DNA of 64,000 nucleotides from SAR202 cluster bacterium bin127 (GTDB taxonomy: Bacteria; Chloroflexota; Dehalococcoidia; Lucifugimonadales; Lucifugimonadaceae), in the NCBI GenBank assembly GCA_002239045.1, contig MPNN01000002.1, positions 349,061-413,060 of the forward strand. Direction: 5' to 3'. The notes below the pieces were generated by a model. It had not been told where the DNA came from, did no database searches, and was given only the letters and a program-made list of their open reading frames with translations. Below, piece after piece: positions 55,002 to 61,223 of this stretch; position 1 is the stretch's first letter, and the number at the start of each line of letters is the position of its first letter. Both the position numbers and the translations under genes were made by a program.

Positions 55002-55026
55002 CGAACCGCGAGGAGGGTGTATAAGA

Positions 55027-55290
55027 ATGAAAATGCCAGGACCTCATTACATCGGCATCACCGCCGGCCCTGCACCAACTGATCTGGTTTTCACATTTTC
55101 ATGTGGGCCAGACAATATTTTCGATCGGAGGCCAGCTGCGCAGGCACAGATCATAGAGTGCGAGAAACATGGGAAGTTCATCGCCATGATGCCTGTTGGC
55201 TTGAGGTTGCCGGACATTTTAGGAAACCCGAGCCCGGTATTGCTGGTTCCGTTCGATGCCGTCGAGTTCGCTCATCAGTTGATGAACTAG
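55027..55290 (+). CDS. Passenger hypothetical protein
   Basis: An 87-residue protein with ribosome site GAGGAGGG before ATG 55027 (a second ATG two codons on is possible). Contains FTFSCGPDNIFDRRPAAQAQ and LLVPFDAVEFAHQLMN at the end, with no membrane segment. Family not recognised. Lies between two other small genes in the same direction inside the IS1595 element, so it is probably co-transcribed from the left-end promoter. Confidence 0.65.
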   Translation: MKMPGPHYIGITAGPAPTDLVFTFSCGPDNIFDRRPAAQAQIIECEKHGKFIAMMPVGLRLPDILGNPSPVLLVPFDAVEFAHQLMN

Positions 55291-55379
55291 AAGGAAGACT
55301 AAGGAAGACTAGAACGGTTGCTTAATCGTAGAATCGAGGGTAGGATGTTTTCCACATTCAAGATTGGACGAGGATCGCC

Positions 55380-55646
55380 ATGAATGTCTTTGTTGTGATA
55401 TTTGACGGACCTTTGCCGGCGGAATTTCTCCAAGAGGCAAAGAACATCTACGGCGAGCCCAACGTATACCGAGTTTCGGGCTCGGTTGCCGCCGTTCGTT
55501 CTCCAACAATCGACAACCCAGGAGATATCAGTGCGGCGTTGCGTGTGCAGGGTGATAGAACAGCCGCCGTGCTCAAGTTGAACGGCTCCCACTCAGGTTA
55601 TTACTACATACCGTTCTGGGATTGGTTGCGGGAGGCAGTGACATGA
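55380..55646 (+). CDS. Passenger hypothetical protein, possible ferredoxin-like fold
   Basis: An 88-residue protein, MNVFVVIFDGPLPAEFLQEA, with a beta-strand-first layout followed by a helix, more strands (AAVLKLNGSHSGYYYIPFW) and the ending FWDWLREAVT. The opening strand and size recall small Cas2/SinR-like ferredoxin-fold proteins, but this is a weak visual resemblance and I see no catalytic residue pattern. Its stop overlaps the next gene start as ATGA, so the two are translationally coupled and likely act together. Confidence 0.65.
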   Translation: MNVFVVIFDGPLPAEFLQEAKNIYGEPNVYRVSGSVAAVRSPTIDNPGDISAALRVQGDRTAAVLKLNGSHSGYYYIPFWDWLREAVT

Positions 55647-55873
55647 ACGGCAACCGTGACGACCAGATAGGTTTCGCCAATTACCATGTGCAACAATTAA
55701 CCGAAGTTGGGCAACGGTTGTCGCATCTCGAAGGCGAATTAAAACATTTGGCAACGAAGAAAGATGTCGAATCTGCCAAACTTTCAATGATGACGGTATG
55801 GGTATCAACTGGCGCACTGATCCTCGTAGGTGCGATTGACGTAGCGATCATGCTATGGCGCGCTCTCGATTGA
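55643..55873 (+). CDS. Passenger small membrane protein with coiled coil
   Basis: A 76-residue protein from ATG 55643 (MNGNRDDQIGFANYHVQQL); the track start 21 bases earlier overlaps the previous gene more deeply and is less likely. The first half is a coiled coil (VGQRLSHLEGELKHLATKKD), the second a single membrane helix MTVWVSTGALILVGAIDVAIMLW. Topology resembles small holin-like or DUF1640-like proteins. Coupled by ATGA to the 88-residue gene. It converges with the transposase 31 bases away. Confidence 0.7.
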   Translation: MNGNRDDQIGFANYHVQQLTEVGQRLSHLEGELKHLATKKDVESAKLSMMTVWVSTGALILVGAIDVAIMLWRALD

Positions 55874-55903
55874 CAGTGTGGCAGACATGAGAACCTCGTT
55901 CGA

Positions 55904-56899
55904 TTAGGCGATCAAGTCCCGATAGCGCAACCGTTTGCCGGACATCCCGCGCACCAGATACACCATCTGGTCGACGGTATCCATGTCCCGAACGCCTTGC
56001 CGTCCCGCGAACTCCGCCACATAGCGGTGCAGGTGCTTGGGCGAGATGCGGTGATACGTGCCGTGGAACCCACGCTTGAGCATCGACCAGAACGACTCCA
56101 CGGCGTTCGTGTGCGCTTGACCACGCACATACTCGCCTACCGAGTGGTTCACCGCTTCATGGCGGATGCCGTTTAACAGGTCGGCGATGTTGTCGTACGC
56201 GGTCGCGCCGTCCGTGTAAAGCGTCGCGCCGTCTTCAACGCTATCTTCCACGAACAAACGCAGGGTTTCACGATCCGTGCTTTGAACCACCCGCGCCTTG
56301 ACCTTGCCGGTCTCGCGATCCTTCGCGCCCACGACGGCGGTTTTGCCGACGGTGCCGCGTCCTGCCTTGGTGCGCTTCCACTCGTGCTTGTTCGATTCCT
56401 TGCCGCCGAAATACGCCTCGTCGACCTCGACCGCGCCGCCGAACGGCGGATCGTCGTTGTCGTCGAACGCCTCGCGGATGCGCTGAAGCATGAACCACGC
56501 CGTCTTTTGAGTAACGCCGATGTCCCGATGGAGTTTCATGGACGACACGCCCTTGAGGGATGTCAGATGCAGGTATATCGCCCACGCCCATTTCCGCAAC
56601 GGGACTTTGGACGTTTCAAGCAACGTTCCGGTGCGGACGCTGAAATACTTGCGGCAGTCGGAACACCAGTAGGGCATTTTGGCGTGGGACGACTCGACGG
56701 TGCGTTCGCCGTTGCATCGCGGGCATTTGCGCCCGTCCGGCCACATCTTGGACTCGAACCAATCCTGTGCCGTTTCTTCGTCTGGGAACATGTCGCCGAG
56801 TTGCAACATGGTGATGCCTCGGCGGTGCGATTTTCCGGGTGCTTTGGAGTGCGCGTCATTCACAACGCCAACCCTTTCAATCCCGCTTTTTCGAGACAT
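55904..56899 (-). CDS. IS1595-family transposase
   Basis: A 331-residue DDE-type transposase of the ISXO2-like group. N-terminal zinc ribbon: CPRCNGERTVESSH and YWCSDCRKYFSVRTGT. The catalytic domain has the first Asp in GAVEVDEAYFGGKES, the second in TLYTDGATAYDN, and the third acidic/amide position in TNAVESFWSMLKRGFHGTYH. Intact and probably active. The start at 56899 overlaps the upstream small gene by 40 bases; ATG 56809 (MLQLGDMFPDEETAQDW) is a plausible alternative. It moves the 3.3-kb element bounded by 24-base inverted repeats. Confidence 0.95.
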   Translation of the reverse strand: MSRKSGIERVGVVNDAHSKAPGKSHRRGITMLQLGDMFPDEETAQDWFESKMWPDGRKCPRCNGERTVESSHAKMPYWCSDCRKYFSVRTGTLLETSKVPLRKWAWAIYLHLTSLKGVSSMKLHRDIGVTQKTAWFMLQRIREAFDDNDDPPFGGAVEVDEAYFGGKESNKHEWKRTKAGRGTVGKTAVVGAKDRETGKVKARVVQSTDRETLRLFVEDSVEDGATLYTDGATAYDNIADLLNGIRHEAVNHSVGEYVRGQAHTNAVESFWSMLKRGFHGTYHRISPKHLHRYVAEFAGRQGVRDMDTVDQMVYLVRGMSGKRLRYRDLIA

Positions 56900-57168
56900 C
56901 GGTCGATGTCGATTTTGTCGTTTTGGAGTTCCGTCAACTTGTCCACAAGGTCGAACACGTCACGCACGATATCCAAATCGACATCGGGACGATTCGACCA
57001 ATTGCTTCCCTCGTCCATCCTGAACCCCGATGCATATTGCTCCATAGCGGACGCCATGCGTTGAAGGATTTTACGGCGATCATCCAACTCGCTTTCAACG
57101 ACGGCTATCGCCTCGGAATTCGCTTTGGCTTTTTGAACGAGTCGTCCGATTGATGCTTCTTTGTTCAT
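56860..57168 (-). CDS. Small helical protein upstream of the transposase
   Basis: A 102-residue mostly helical protein, MNKEASIGRLVQKAKANSEA with a heptad-like VVESELDDRRKILQRMASAM and VRDVFDLVDKLTELQNDKID. Predicted coiled coil. The right-end promoter places its ATG about seven bases below the -10, so the transcript may be leaderless. It overlaps the transposase start by 40 bases, so both are transcribed together from the right terminal repeat. A regulatory or accessory role in transposition is possible but unproven. Confidence 0.7.
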   Translation of the reverse strand: MNKEASIGRLVQKAKANSEAIAVVESELDDRRKILQRMASAMEQYASGFRMDEGSNWSNRPDVDLDIVRDVFDLVDKLTELQNDKIDIDRCLEKAGLKGLAL

Positions 57169-57174
57169 ACTTGA

Positions 57175-57203
57175 ATCGTATCAAATTTGAACTGATTTGT
57201 CAA
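57175..57203 (-). promoter_or_regulatory. Inward promoter in right end of IS1595 element
   Basis: On the minus strand TTGACA (the tip of the terminal repeat), 17 bases, TACGAT. It drives the small gene and transposase. Confidence 0.65.
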
Positions 57204-57221
57204 CCCTGATATATAATTCCC
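57198..57221 (-). repeat. Right terminal inverted repeat of IS1595 element
   Basis: Twenty-four bases, one mismatch to the left end. Followed by target duplication AAAGAATT at 57222-57229. Confidence 0.92.
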
Positions 57222-57429
57222 AAAGAATTCATACGGTGGTGGTAGGGCAACGACGAGGGGTGTTGCTGCGGTGGTGGTTTTCGGGATCATCTGGGAACTC
57301 GTTTCGCTTGTTCGTTTCTCATTCATTCCGATGTGGCGAGCATTAGTTGCACTTTGAGGGAATTTGTTAGAAAATGATGGAAGAATGTGGAACCGCCGCG
57401 TTGGGAAGTTTTAGGAAGGAGCTTTGAGC

Positions 57430-58821
57430 ATGGCCAATTTGAAGGTGCGTGATGTTGCTGAGCGTTTGGATGTCAGCAGCAAGACGGTCTACAAGTGGCT
57501 TCGTGAGGGGCTTATACCGGCGAGTCGGCTGGGGAGGAGTTGGATCGTATCGGAGGAGGCGCTGCAGGCAGCGCTGGCTCCGGGGTCGAACCGTCCGCTG
57601 TCGAGCGCGGTAGTTGACGAAGACGCGGTGACGTCGGCGTCTGGTTCTGGTGGCGTTCTGGATTCCCGCGTGCGCGGGAATGACGTAGCGCTTGGCGCGG
57701 AACCGATGGTTTCCGTCAAACCATTTGAAAGGAGAACCCCTGTGGGTCGAATTAATGTTGCAGTTGTTGGCTTGGGGAATTGTGCCTCATCGCTGATTCA
57801 AGGTGTTCACAAATATGGCGAGGTCGATGAGAACTCGTCGTCGGTGCCGGGTGTGATGCACAACGTTCTTGGCGGTTACACCATCGGCGATGTGAACATC
57901 GTCGCCGCTTTCGACGTTGACAAGGAGAAGGTCGGCGTAGACATAAACGAAGCGATCTTTGCGAAGACGAACAATGCATTGCAGTTCCACGACGTGCCTC
58001 GTGCTGGCATTGCGGTGGATCGCGGAATGACGCACGATGGGATCGGGCAGTATTTGGAGGATGTGGTGGAGAAGGCTCCGGGATCGACGGCTGACATCGT
58101 GGGGATTCTGCGGGACCGGGAAGTGGATGTAGTGATCAACTACCTTCCGGTGGGTTCGGAGCAGGCGACGAAGTGGTATGTGGAGCAGGTGTTGGCGGCG
58201 GGTTGTGCGTTTGTGAACTGCATCCCGGTGTTTATTGCGAAGGAGCAGTATTGGCAGAAGCGTTTCGAGGACAAGGGAGTGCCGGTCGTTGGGGACGACA
58301 TCAAGTCGCAGGTGGGTGCGACGATCATCCATCGGATGTTGGCGAGGTTGTTCGAGGACCGGGGCGTTCGGTTGGACCGGACGTATCAGCTGAACTTCGG
58401 CGGGAACACGGATTTCTACAACATGCTAGAGCGTGCGCGGCTGGTGACGAAGAAGATATCCAAGACGCAGTCGGTTCAGTCGCAGTTGGAGAAGGAGTTG
58501 CCGACGGATGATGTTCACATTAGTCCTAGCGACCACGTTTCGTGGTTGGAGGATCGGAAGTGGGCTTACATCCGGTTGGAGGGGACGTCTTGGGGCGATG
58601 TGCCGCTGAATGTGGAGTTGAAGTTGGAGGTTGAGGACAGCCCGAACTCTGCGGGGGTAGCGATCGATGCGATTCGTTCGGCGAAGATTGCGCTGGACAA
58701 GGGAGTTGCAGGAGCGATCGAGCCGGCGTCGGCGTACTTCATGAAGTCGCCTCCGGTGCAGATGCGAGACGATGATGCGCGTAAGGCGGTGATTGAGTTT
58801 GCGGGGAATGGGATGGTTTGA
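57430..58821 (+). CDS. HTH domain fused in frame to myo-inositol-1-phosphate synthase
   Basis: One open frame of 463 residues from ATG 57430 (ribosome site GGAAGGAG). Residues 1-50 are an excisionase/MerR-type winged helix: [20 protein letters not shown] then [18 protein letters not shown] linker (about 55-104) follows and includes LDSRVRGND, the translation of a palindromic repeat. From about residue 105 the sequence is a full-length actinobacterial-type Ino1: [20 protein letters not shown] (NAD-binding), [19 protein letters not shown], and [15 protein letters not shown] near the active-site lysines. Ino1 converts glucose-6-phosphate to inositol-3-phosphate. A second, strong ribosome site and GTG 57742 could also produce stand-alone Ino1. 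Confidence 0.9.
   Translation: MANLKVRDVAERLDVSSKTVYKWLREGLIPASRLGRSWIVSEEALQAALAPGSNRPLSSAVVDEDAVTSASGSGGVLDSRVRGNDVALGAEPMVSVKPFERRTPVGRINVAVVGLGNCASSLIQGVHKYGEVDENSSSVPGVMHNVLGGYTIGDVNIVAAFDVDKEKVGVDINEAIFAKTNNALQFHDVPRAGIAVDRGMTHDGIGQYLEDVVEKAPGSTADIVGILRDREVDVVINYLPVGSEQATKWYVEQVLAAGCAFVNCIPVFIAKEQYWQKRFEDKGVPVVGDDIKSQVGATIIHRMLARLFEDRGVRLDRTYQLNFGGNTDFYNMLERARLVTKKISKTQSVQSQLEKELPTDDVHISPSDHVSWLEDRKWAYIRLEGTSWGDVPLNVELKLEVEDSPNSAGVAIDAIRSAKIALDKGVAGAIEPASAYFMKSPPVQMRDDDARKAVIEFAGNGMV
57657..57685 (+). repeat. Palindromic repeat inserted within a coding frame
   Basis: TCTGGATTCCCGCGTGCGCGGGAATGACG, identical to many intergenic hairpins (for example near 22537, 28367 and 33241). Here it is read in frame as LDSRVRGND in the HTH-Ino1 linker. 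Confidence 0.95.
57729..57744 (+). promoter_or_regulatory. Internal ribosome site and GTG start for stand-alone Ino1
   Basis: AAGGAG seven bases before GTG 57742, in frame, exactly at the point where Ino1 homology begins ([17 protein letters not shown]). Confidence 0.7.
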
Positions 58822-58847
58822 ACTGTGATTAAGGTATTGGCTATGAT
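58818..58847 (+). promoter_or_regulatory. Predicted hicBA promoter
   Basis: TTGAAC, 18 bases, TATGAT, just after the Ino1 stop. The -35 lies in TTTGAACTGTGATTAAGG, which resembles a degenerate repeat arm. Confidence 0.5.
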
Positions 58848-58880
58848 GGTAGCGTGAAGAGATAGCAGGGAGGTCTGAGC

Positions 58881-59132
58881 ATGACTGAGGCAGCATTTAG
58901 CAAATCGTTGCGCTTCAATATCGAGATCGAAATTGACGAAGATGGACGGTACATTGCGGAATGTACCGATTTACCGGGGTGTGTGTCCGATGGAGCGACG
59001 GAAGAAGAGGCCCTTGACAACATTGCCGATGCAATAGGCGGTTACTTGGCTTCGATGGCGAAGCATGCACGAGCGGAACACGGTACGAAGGTCCGCGTGA
59101 TCGAAACCGAGGTGGTAGCGGCGGTTGGCTGA
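58881..59132 (+). CDS. hicB: HicB-type antitoxin
   Basis: An 83-residue HicB-like antitoxin with the partial RNase-H-like fold: FNIEIEIDEDGRYIAECTDLPGCVSDGATEEEALDNI matches the family core. There is no clear C-terminal DNA-binding domain, so it may act only by binding HicA. Its final codons overlap the hicA start. Preceded by ribosome site GGGAGG and a promoter. Antitoxin-first order is one of two known for Hic systems. Confidence 0.9.
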   Translation: MTEAAFSKSLRFNIEIEIDEDGRYIAECTDLPGCVSDGATEEEALDNIADAIGGYLASMAKHARAEHGTKVRVIETEVVAAVG

Positions 59133-59364
59133 ACGACTACCGGTAATTTCTTCGCGGGATTTCGAGCGAGCTGTGGGCCGAATCGGGTATCGATTTGATC
59201 ACGCGACAGGGAGCCACAGAATACTGCGCAATGAAACTGGCGCGATGTTGTCGGTGCCGTTTCGGAGGGAACTGGCGAAAGGCACCTTGAGGAAACTGAT
59301 CCGGCACGCGGGATTGGAGGTTAGCGAGTTTATGGATCTGTATCGGGGTAGGCGTCGTCCTTGA
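59125..59364 (+). CDS. hicA: HicA-type mRNA interferase toxin
   Basis: A 79-residue HicA toxin with dsRNA-binding-like fold. The catalytic His is in ATGSHRILRN (His31), preceded by RDFERAVGRIGYRFD. The C-terminal GTLRKLIRHAGLEVSEFMDL is typical. Starts at TTG 59125, overlapping hicB by eight bases. Cleaves mRNA when unbound by HicB. Confidence 0.9.
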   Translation: MAERLPVISSRDFERAVGRIGYRFDHATGSHRILRNETGAMLSVPFRRELAKGTLRKLIRHAGLEVSEFMDLYRGRRRP

Positions 59365-59475
59365 TCGGTTGTAGCGGAAGTCGCTGACTAGGAGCGAAGG
59401 CTGTCGAGATTGATGAGGATAGATTGGGTGGTGGATTAGAATCGCATCAGTAGATGGTTTAGAGAGGTTTCGAAT

Positions 59476-59832
59476 ATGGGTACATTCAACTGGCCGTTGC
59501 GGATATCCAGTATGGATGGTGAACGGTCCCGGGAGATTGATGCGACGGTTGATACCGGTGCTGCGTATACGACGTTGCCAACTAGCCTTTTGCTTGAGAT
59601 AGGCGTTGAGCCGAGGGGGAAGCGGAGGTTTTTGTTGGCCGACGGGCGCAGGATTGAGATGGACTACGGTGAGGCGCGGGCGAGCGTCAATGGAGAGGAT
59701 GTGACGACGTTGGTGGTTTTTGGGGAGGATGAAGGTCCCGCGTTATTGGGTGCTTACACCTTAGAAGGATTGGCTCTGGCGGTCGACCCGGTGGAGCAGC
59801 GGTTGGTCCCGACTCACCTGATTATGTATTAG
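59476..59832 (+). CDS. Retropepsin-like aspartic protease family protein
   Basis: A 118-residue clan AA protein. The active-site motif is in EIDATVDTGAAYTTLPTSLL (Asp-Thr-Gly at about 26), followed by FLLADGRRIEMDYGEARASV and a late hydrophobic-Gly element GPALLGAYTLEGLALAVD. Such single-domain proteins would need to dimerise to be active. Substrate unknown. Start ATG 59476 follows GAGAGG. It is next to hicBA but on its own transcript as far as can be seen. Confidence 0.88.
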   Translation: MGTFNWPLRISSMDGERSREIDATVDTGAAYTTLPTSLLLEIGVEPRGKRRFLLADGRRIEMDYGEARASVNGEDVTTLVVFGEDEGPALLGAYTLEGLALAVDPVEQRLVPTHLIMY

Positions 59833-59960
59833 GACAATGGATCGCTTGTACGGTTCGTATTAGGCGTAAACGCGGTCAAAATTGGAACATCCCCCGTTTG
59901 CCCTTCCCCTCTGGATTCCCGCCTTCGCGGGAATGACGATGGCGGACAGGGATGGCGATG
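59833..59960 (+). repeat. Single palindromic hairpin in convergent gap
   Basis: CTCTGGATTCCCGCCTTCGCGGGAATGACG near 59910-59940, between the retropepsin-like gene and cysH. Could terminate both. Confidence 0.6.
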
Positions 59961-60755
59961 CTAGCTAGCGTTTACGGTGTGGATGCCGCATTCTTTGGCG
60001 TCGGGGTCGGATTCCCACCACCAGCGTCCGGAGCGTTCGTCTTCGCCGGGTTTTACGGCTCGGGTGCAGGGGGCGCAGCCGATTGAGGGGTAGCCTTTGT
60101 CGTGGAGGATGTTGTAGGGGACTTTGTTGTCGAGGGCGTATTGGCGGATTTGTTCGGCGGTCCAGTTGGCGACGGGGTTGATTTTGTATGCGTCGTGGGC
60201 GAGGTCTTTTTCGACGATCTGGATTTCGGAGCGCTTCATTCCTTGGTCGCGGCGGAGTCCGGTGATCCATGCGTCGGCTTCGCTGAGGGCTTGGTTGAGC
60301 GGGTTGACCTTGCGGATTTCGCAGCAGAGTTTGCGGTTGTTGACGCCTTTGTAGAAGAGGTTCATGCCGTGTTGGCGGATCATTCGTCCGACTTCACGAA
60401 TGTCGGGGTAGTGGACTTCCACCTCGGTGTTGTAGCGGCGGGCGATGCGGTCTATGAGATCGTAGGTCTCTTCGAACAGTCGCATGGTGTCGAGTGTGGC
60501 GAGTCGGGCTTTGGGGTTGACCTTCCAGTACATGTCGAAGATGGCCATGCCGTCGACGGCGAACGAGGACATTTGGATGGCGCGATCGCCGAAGGTATCG
60601 TCGGCCCATTGGAGGATGTCTGACGGGTGCGCCTCTTCGAGCTGTTGGTTGACTTCGGCGAGCTCTTGGTCCGAGAAGCGGTCTAGGACGCGAGGGTTCT
60701 CAAAATCGATCTCGATCGTTTCATAGGATTCGATCTCGTGTTTTGCGAGTGTCAA
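59961..60755 (-). CDS. cysH: Phosphoadenylyl/adenylyl-sulfate reductase
   Basis: Reduces activated sulfate (APS or PAPS) to sulfite in assimilation. The PAPS-reductase fold has IQMSSFAVDGMAIFD (PP-loop region) and LATLDTMRLFEETYDLIDR. The two Cys pairs NRKLCCEIRK and GCAPCTRAV are the iron-sulfur ligands of the APS-reductase subgroup, and the catalytic Cys is in KECGIHTVN near the end. The track start at 60821 is a TTG inside the T-run of a terminator and cannot be right; TTG 60755 after GAGAG gives 264 residues and a normal N-terminus. Controlled by the leader upstream. Confidence 0.9.
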   Translation of the reverse strand: MTLAKHEIESYETIEIDFENPRVLDRFSDQELAEVNQQLEEAHPSDILQWADDTFGDRAIQMSSFAVDGMAIFDMYWKVNPKARLATLDTMRLFEETYDLIDRIARRYNTEVEVHYPDIREVGRMIRQHGMNLFYKGVNNRKLCCEIRKVNPLNQALSEADAWITGLRRDQGMKRSEIQIVEKDLAHDAYKINPVANWTAEQIRQYALDNKVPYNILHDKGYPSIGCAPCTRAVKPGEDERSGRWWWESDPDAKECGIHTVNAS

Positions 60756-60819
60756 GTTGAAGTCTCTCAGCTTTGGTATGGGTTGCAGCTTGGTGTCTGG
60801 GGGCTTTATGTTTTGGGGC

Positions 60820-60853
60820 AAAAAAATACCCCTGCGGCGTGATTTGCAGGGGT
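60820..60853 (-). terminator. Intrinsic terminator in the cysH leader
   Basis: On the minus strand ACCCCTGC, ten-base loop, GCAGGGGT, A, then seven T. It lies 65 bases before the proposed cysH start, so it acts as an attenuator rather than ending a gene. Confidence 0.88.
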
Positions 60854-60889
60854 CATGCGGGCGGCGTAGCGCGGTTTTGGACCGGCTTT

Positions 60890-60990
60890 ACGCGTTGGAA
60901 GGTGCATCTAACCCCGGCACGGGGCTGATACAAGGACACTCTGCGGTTCGAGACCGCTCAGTCAAATAGGACATTCCACGCGTCATTATA
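60890..60990 (-). promoter_or_regulatory. Unidentified three-way-junction leader with -10 box upstream of cysH
   Basis: TATAAT (60985-60990) is followed by a 94-base structure closed by ACGCG-U-GGAA/UUCC-AA-CGCGU. P2 is GACU-GA-GCGGU/ACCGC-AG-AGUGUC with tandem G-A pairs, and P3 is UGUAUC-A-GCCCCG/CGGGGU-UA-GAUGCA. A terminator follows 37 bases later. It fits a riboswitch, but does not match SAM-I, SAM-II, SAM-IV, cobalamin, TPP, purine or T-box patterns by eye. Confidence 0.6.
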
Positions 60991-61136
60991 CCTTGCGCTG
61001 GAGAGTTGCGACTAGGTGTTCTAGTTCGTTCGGATTTAGAATGGATTGTAACTTGGGCGATTGTCAGAAGGCACGCGGGTGATGTGCGCAACCTCACTTA
61101 CGACGGATTCACGGTCAGATCACGTGCGCCTCCCCG

Positions 61137-61200
61137 TTGCCCAACCCCTCTGGATTCCGGCTTTCGCCGGAATGACGGAGGTTATGCACAGCACCCACCC
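61137..61200 (+). repeat. Palindromic hairpin with flanking conserved tail
   Basis: CCCCTCTGGATTCCGGCTTTCGCCGGAATGACGG followed by GTTATGCACAGCACCC. The same 60-base composite is at about 14908 and 22018, so hairpin and tail move as one unit. Confidence 0.75.
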
Positions 61201-61223
61201 GCGGAATTTGGAGGTTTACCTCG

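Larger units (their letters stand above)
53906..57221. mobile_element. Complete IS1595-family element with passenger genes
   Basis: A 3,316-base element. Left end GGAAATTATATATCAGGG and right end (reversed) GGGAATTATATATCAGGG are 24-base terminal inverted repeats with one mismatch. Both flanks carry AAAGAATT, an 8-base target duplication (53898-53905 and 57222-57229), the length characteristic of the IS1595 family. It encodes an IS1595-type transposase on the minus strand, a small gene upstream of it, and five plus-strand genes with no recognised function. IS1595 elements are known to carry passenger genes; the ones here are not familiar. Perfect duplication and near-perfect ends suggest recent insertion. 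Confidence 0.93.

Noticed and set aside
59961-60821. cysH start at 60821 as in the ORF track
   Set aside because: That TTG lies in the T-run of an intrinsic terminator and would lack a ribosome site.
60888-60960. tRNA on either strand near GGTTCGAGACC
   Set aside because: The T-loop-like string has no matching acceptor stem, D-arm or anticodon arm; the region folds as the cysH leader instead.
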